Source of the DNA: Nocardia cyriacigeorgica NBRC 100375
Lineage (GTDB): Bacteria; Actinomycetota; Actinomycetes; Mycobacteriales; Mycobacteriaceae
Assembly (NCBI RefSeq): GCF_000308555.1
Contig: NZ_BAFY01000056.1
Span: 1 to 32,034, forward strand
DNA length: 32,034 nucleotides
Reading direction: 5' to 3'
The notes beneath the pieces were generated by a model, which made no database searches, was not told where the DNA came from, and was given only the letters and a program-made list of their open reading frames with translations. Position numbers and translations under genes: made by a program. The stretch's first letter is position 1. The number at the start of each line of letters is the position of its first letter. Below, piece by piece: positions 29,769 through 32,034 of this stretch.

Positions 29769-30362
29769 GTGAGTGTGCACCTGACCCGGATCTATACCCG
29801 GACCGGGGACGACGGGACCACCGGGCTGAGCGATTTCTCCCGCGTGGCCAAAACCGATCCGCGGTTGATCGCCTACGCCGACTGCGATGAGGCCAATGCC
29901 GCGATCGGCGTCGCCCTCGCGGTGGGTGATCCGTCCCCGCGGATCGGTGCGGTGTTGCGTCAGGTGCAGAACGATCTGTTCGACGCGGGCGCGGATCTGT
30001 CGACGCCGATCGTCGAGGCGCCGAAATATCCGCCGCTGCGCATCACCCAGCCCTACATCGACCGGCTCGAATCCTGGTGCGACGAGTTCAACGAAGGGCT
30101 TGCCCCGCTCAACTCGTTCATCCTCCCGGGCGGCACGCCGTTGGCCGCCCATCTGCACGTGGCCCGCACTGTGGTCCGGCGCGCCGAGCGCTCGGCCTGG
30201 GCGGCGGTCGAAGCGCACCCCGACGACACCGGTACGCTGCCCGCTCGGTACCTGAATCGGCTGTCGGACCTGTTGTTCATCCTCGGCCGAGTGGCCAATC
30301 CCGGTGGCGATGTGCTGTGGCGGCCCGGTGGGGCCGCCGAGTCCGCGGACCGCGACGACTAG
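29769..30362 (+). CDS. Cob(I)alamin adenosyltransferase, PduO type
   Basis: The 197-residue enzyme adenosylates cob(I)alamin with ATP to make adenosylcobalamin. The N-terminal ATP loop TRTGDDGTTGL is at 10-20, NSFILPGG at 115-122, RRAER at 137-141 and YLNRLSDLLF at 161-170, all signatures of the PduO/MMAB class. The GTG start at 29769 begins MSVHLTRIYT. In M. tuberculosis the equivalent gene beside murA (Rv1314c) is on the opposite strand, while here it is co-oriented with murA. Confidence 0.96.
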   Translation: MSVHLTRIYTRTGDDGTTGLSDFSRVAKTDPRLIAYADCDEANAAIGVALAVGDPSPRIGAVLRQVQNDLFDAGADLSTPIVEAPKYPPLRITQPYIDRLESWCDEFNEGLAPLNSFILPGGTPLAAHLHVARTVVRRAERSAWAAVEAHPDDTGTLPARYLNRLSDLLFILGRVANPGGDVLWRPGGAAESADRDD

Positions 30363-30459
30363 CTCGACGACCAGTTCACTGCCTCGGTGTCCGATCGCCG
30401 GGAGCCGTTAGAGCATTATCCTTGCACTCAGTGGTGCGCCGAAGACGCGGAGAGGCGGC

Positions 30460-31719
30460 ATGGAACGTTTTCTGGTAACTGGCGGCAATCGGCTCGTCGG
30501 TGAGGTCGCGGTCGGGGGCGCCAAGAACAGCGTCCTCAAGTTGATGGCCGCGGCCCTGCTGGCCGAGGGCACCACAACCATCACCAACTGCCCCGACATC
30601 CTCGACGTTCCGCTGATGGCGGATGTGCTGCGCGGCCTCGGCTGCGATGTGACGATCGAGGGGCCGGTCGTCACCATCGACACGCCGGCCGAACCGAAGT
30701 ACCACGCCGACTTCCCCGCGGTGACCCAGTTCCGCGCCTCGGTCTGTGTGCTCGGACCGCTGATGGCCAGGTGCAAACGCGCGGTGGTTGCGCTGCCCGG
30801 CGGTGATGCCATCGGCTCCCGCCCGCTGGATATGCACCAGGCCGGCCTGCGTCTGCTGGGTGCCACCAGCGAGATCGAGCACGGCTGCGTCGTGGCAAGG
30901 GCCGACGAGCTGCAGGGCGCCCGGATCCGGCTCGACTTCCCGTCGGTCGGCGCGACCGAGAACATCCTAATGGCGGCGGTGCTGGCGGAGGGGGAGACCG
31001 TCATCGACAACGCCGCCCGTGAACCCGACATCGTCGACCTGTGCAACATGCTGGTGCAGATGGGCGCGCGGATCACCGGCGCGGGCACCTCGGTGCTGAC
31101 CATCGAAGGCGTCGAGCGGCTCTCGCCCACCACCCACCGGGTGATCGGCGATCGCATCGTCGCGGCCACCTGGGGCATCGCCGCCGCGATGACCATGGGC
31201 GATGTGCGCGTCACCGGCGTCAACCCGAAGCATCTGTCGCTGGTGCTGGACAAGCTGCGTTCGGCGGGTGCGCGGATCTCCTTCGAGCCCGACGGCTTCC
31301 GGGTGGTGCAACCCGAGCGCCCGCGTGCGGTGAATTTCTCGACCTTGCCGTTCCCCGGATTCCCCACCGACCTGCAGCCCATGGCGATCGGTCTCGCGGC
31401 CATCTCCGACGGCACCTCGATGATCACCGAGAACATCTTCGAAGCGCGATTCCGCTTCGTGGAGGAGATGATCCGCCTGGGCGCCGATGCGCGCACCGAC
31501 GGTCATCACGCAGTGGTCCGGGGCATCCCGCGGTTGTCGAGCGCACCGGTGTGGTCCTCCGATATCCGCGCGGGCGCCGGGCTGGTGCTGGCCGGCCTGG
31601 TCGCCGACGGCACGACCGAAGTGCACGACGTGTTCCACATCGACCGCGGCTACCCGAACTTCGTCGAGCAGCTGCAGGCGCTCGGCGGCCAGGTCCAGCG
31701 GGTCGGCGTCACCGAATGA
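30460..31719 (+). CDS. murA: UDP-N-acetylglucosamine 1-carboxyvinyltransferase
   Basis: A 419-residue enzyme that transfers enolpyruvate from PEP to UDP-GlcNAc, the first committed step of peptidoglycan synthesis. K22 (GGAKNS) is the conserved substrate-binding lysine. The active-site loop reads [12 protein letters not shown], so the usual catalytic cysteine (Cys115 in E. coli) is Asp116 here. This change is known to make mycobacterial MurA insensitive to fosfomycin. GGAGAGGCGGC precedes the ATG, and a -10-like TATCCT lies at 30417. The gene is followed directly by the rRNA leader. Confidence 0.98.
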   Translation: MERFLVTGGNRLVGEVAVGGAKNSVLKLMAAALLAEGTTTITNCPDILDVPLMADVLRGLGCDVTIEGPVVTIDTPAEPKYHADFPAVTQFRASVCVLGPLMARCKRAVVALPGGDAIGSRPLDMHQAGLRLLGATSEIEHGCVVARADELQGARIRLDFPSVGATENILMAAVLAEGETVIDNAAREPDIVDLCNMLVQMGARITGAGTSVLTIEGVERLSPTTHRVIGDRIVAATWGIAAAMTMGDVRVTGVNPKHLSLVLDKLRSAGARISFEPDGFRVVQPERPRAVNFSTLPFPGFPTDLQPMAIGLAAISDGTSMITENIFEARFRFVEEMIRLGADARTDGHHAVVRGIPRLSSAPVWSSDIRAGAGLVLAGLVADGTTEVHDVFHIDRGYPNFVEQLQALGGQVQRVGVTE

Positions 31720-31801
31720 CCGGCCCCGATGGCAGGTCGGGCAAGGGATGCGCGGAGACGATGATCGAAACCTCGCTGAAAACCCTTTCTGACCAGGCGA
31801 T

Positions 31802-31830
31802 TTGACATTGCAAATGTAGCAACGTAACTT
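31802..31830 (+). promoter_or_regulatory. rRNA operon promoter 1
   Basis: TTGACA (31802-31807), a 17-base spacer and TAACTT (31825-31830) form a near-consensus housekeeping promoter. An A/T-richer stretch (GAAAACCCTTTCTGA) lies just upstream and may act as an UP element. Confidence 0.75.
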
Positions 31831-31964
31831 TATCCAAGTCAGAGCGACACGGACACCGACCCGGGGCCCAGGAGCTGAGCGGAAACGCTGAGTGTGAGGC
31901 CAGGGAAACGAGGTAGGACGAGGAGCGCCTGACGATCACACTAGCTGGACCGAGTGCCCCGGAT

Positions 31965-31993
31965 TTGATTCGGGTGAGCGGTCGAGCTAAGCT
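31965..31993 (+). promoter_or_regulatory. rRNA operon promoter 2
   Basis: TTGATT (31965-31970), a 17-base spacer and TAAGCT (31988-31993) form a second promoter about 160 bases downstream of the first. The start site would be near 32000. The leader continues past the window end, so boxA and the 16S gene are not visible. Confidence 0.7.
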
Positions 31994-32034
31994 GTAAAAG
32001 TTGCCTCACGGAAGCCCCAGCAAGATTCTGGTGC

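Larger units (their letters stand above)
31720..32034 (+). other. murA-rrn intergenic leader (rRNA operon upstream region)
   Basis: No gene lies in these 315 bases. Two tandem promoters are present, and GC is lower around 31790-31840 than in the flanking genes. A short hairpin AGCG-GAAA-CGCT lies near 31878-31890. The position after murA is where the rRNA operon sits in mycobacteria, which supports, but does not prove, that 16S rRNA follows. Confidence 0.7.

Overview
The window is a high-GC actinobacterial chromosome segment, most likely from Nocardia or a close relative such as Rhodococcus (Mycobacteriales). Three things point there: GTG and TTG starts are common; the conserved gene order argS-lysA-hom-thrC-thrB-rho-rpmE-prfA-prmC-Sua5-wecA-atpIBEFHAGDC-DUF2550-murA-rrn matches, from memory, that of Mycobacterium tuberculosis; and atpF and atpH are separate genes, unlike the fused b-delta gene of mycobacteria. 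No mobile element, CRISPR array or phage gene was seen.

Layout. 1-2.4 kb: the 3' end of an enoyl-CoA hydratase gene, then two leftward genes, an unusual membrane-anchored Hsp70-like ATPase-fold protein and a MarR regulator with a strong palindrome upstream. 2.5-5.0 kb: tRNA-Cys, a Tat-exported metallophosphoesterase, a Pro/Gln/Tyr-rich single-pass membrane protein and tRNA-Arg(CCG) with its hairpin. 5.1-6.9 kb: a translationally coupled pair, DUF3105 (with a collagen-like tail) then DUF305. 7.0-13.6 kb: argS and the aspartate-family amino-acid genes lysA, hom, thrC and thrB. 13.6-16.4 kb: rho with a long leader and an intrinsic UUCG-loop terminator, facing a small membrane-protein gene whose frame runs into rho. 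16.7-21.2 kb: rpmE, prfA and prmC (translation), the tRNA t6A gene (Sua5/TsaC) and wecA (envelope polysaccharide initiation). 21.2-29.1 kb: the complete F1Fo ATP synthase operon, closed by a strong terminator. 29.2-31.7 kb: DUF2550, a PduO-type cobalamin adenosyltransferase and murA. 31.7-32.03 kb: an rRNA-type leader with two near-consensus housekeeping promoters; the 16S rRNA gene itself would lie past the end.

Functionally this is mostly a conserved housekeeping block: aminoacylation, lysine/threonine synthesis, transcription termination, translation termination with release-factor methylation, ATP synthesis and the first step of peptidoglycan synthesis. The less understood parts are the Hsp70-like/MarR region, the DUF3105-DUF305 pair, the gene antisense to the rho 3' end, and the long leaders of rho and atpB. 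I did not find a clearly new multi-gene system.
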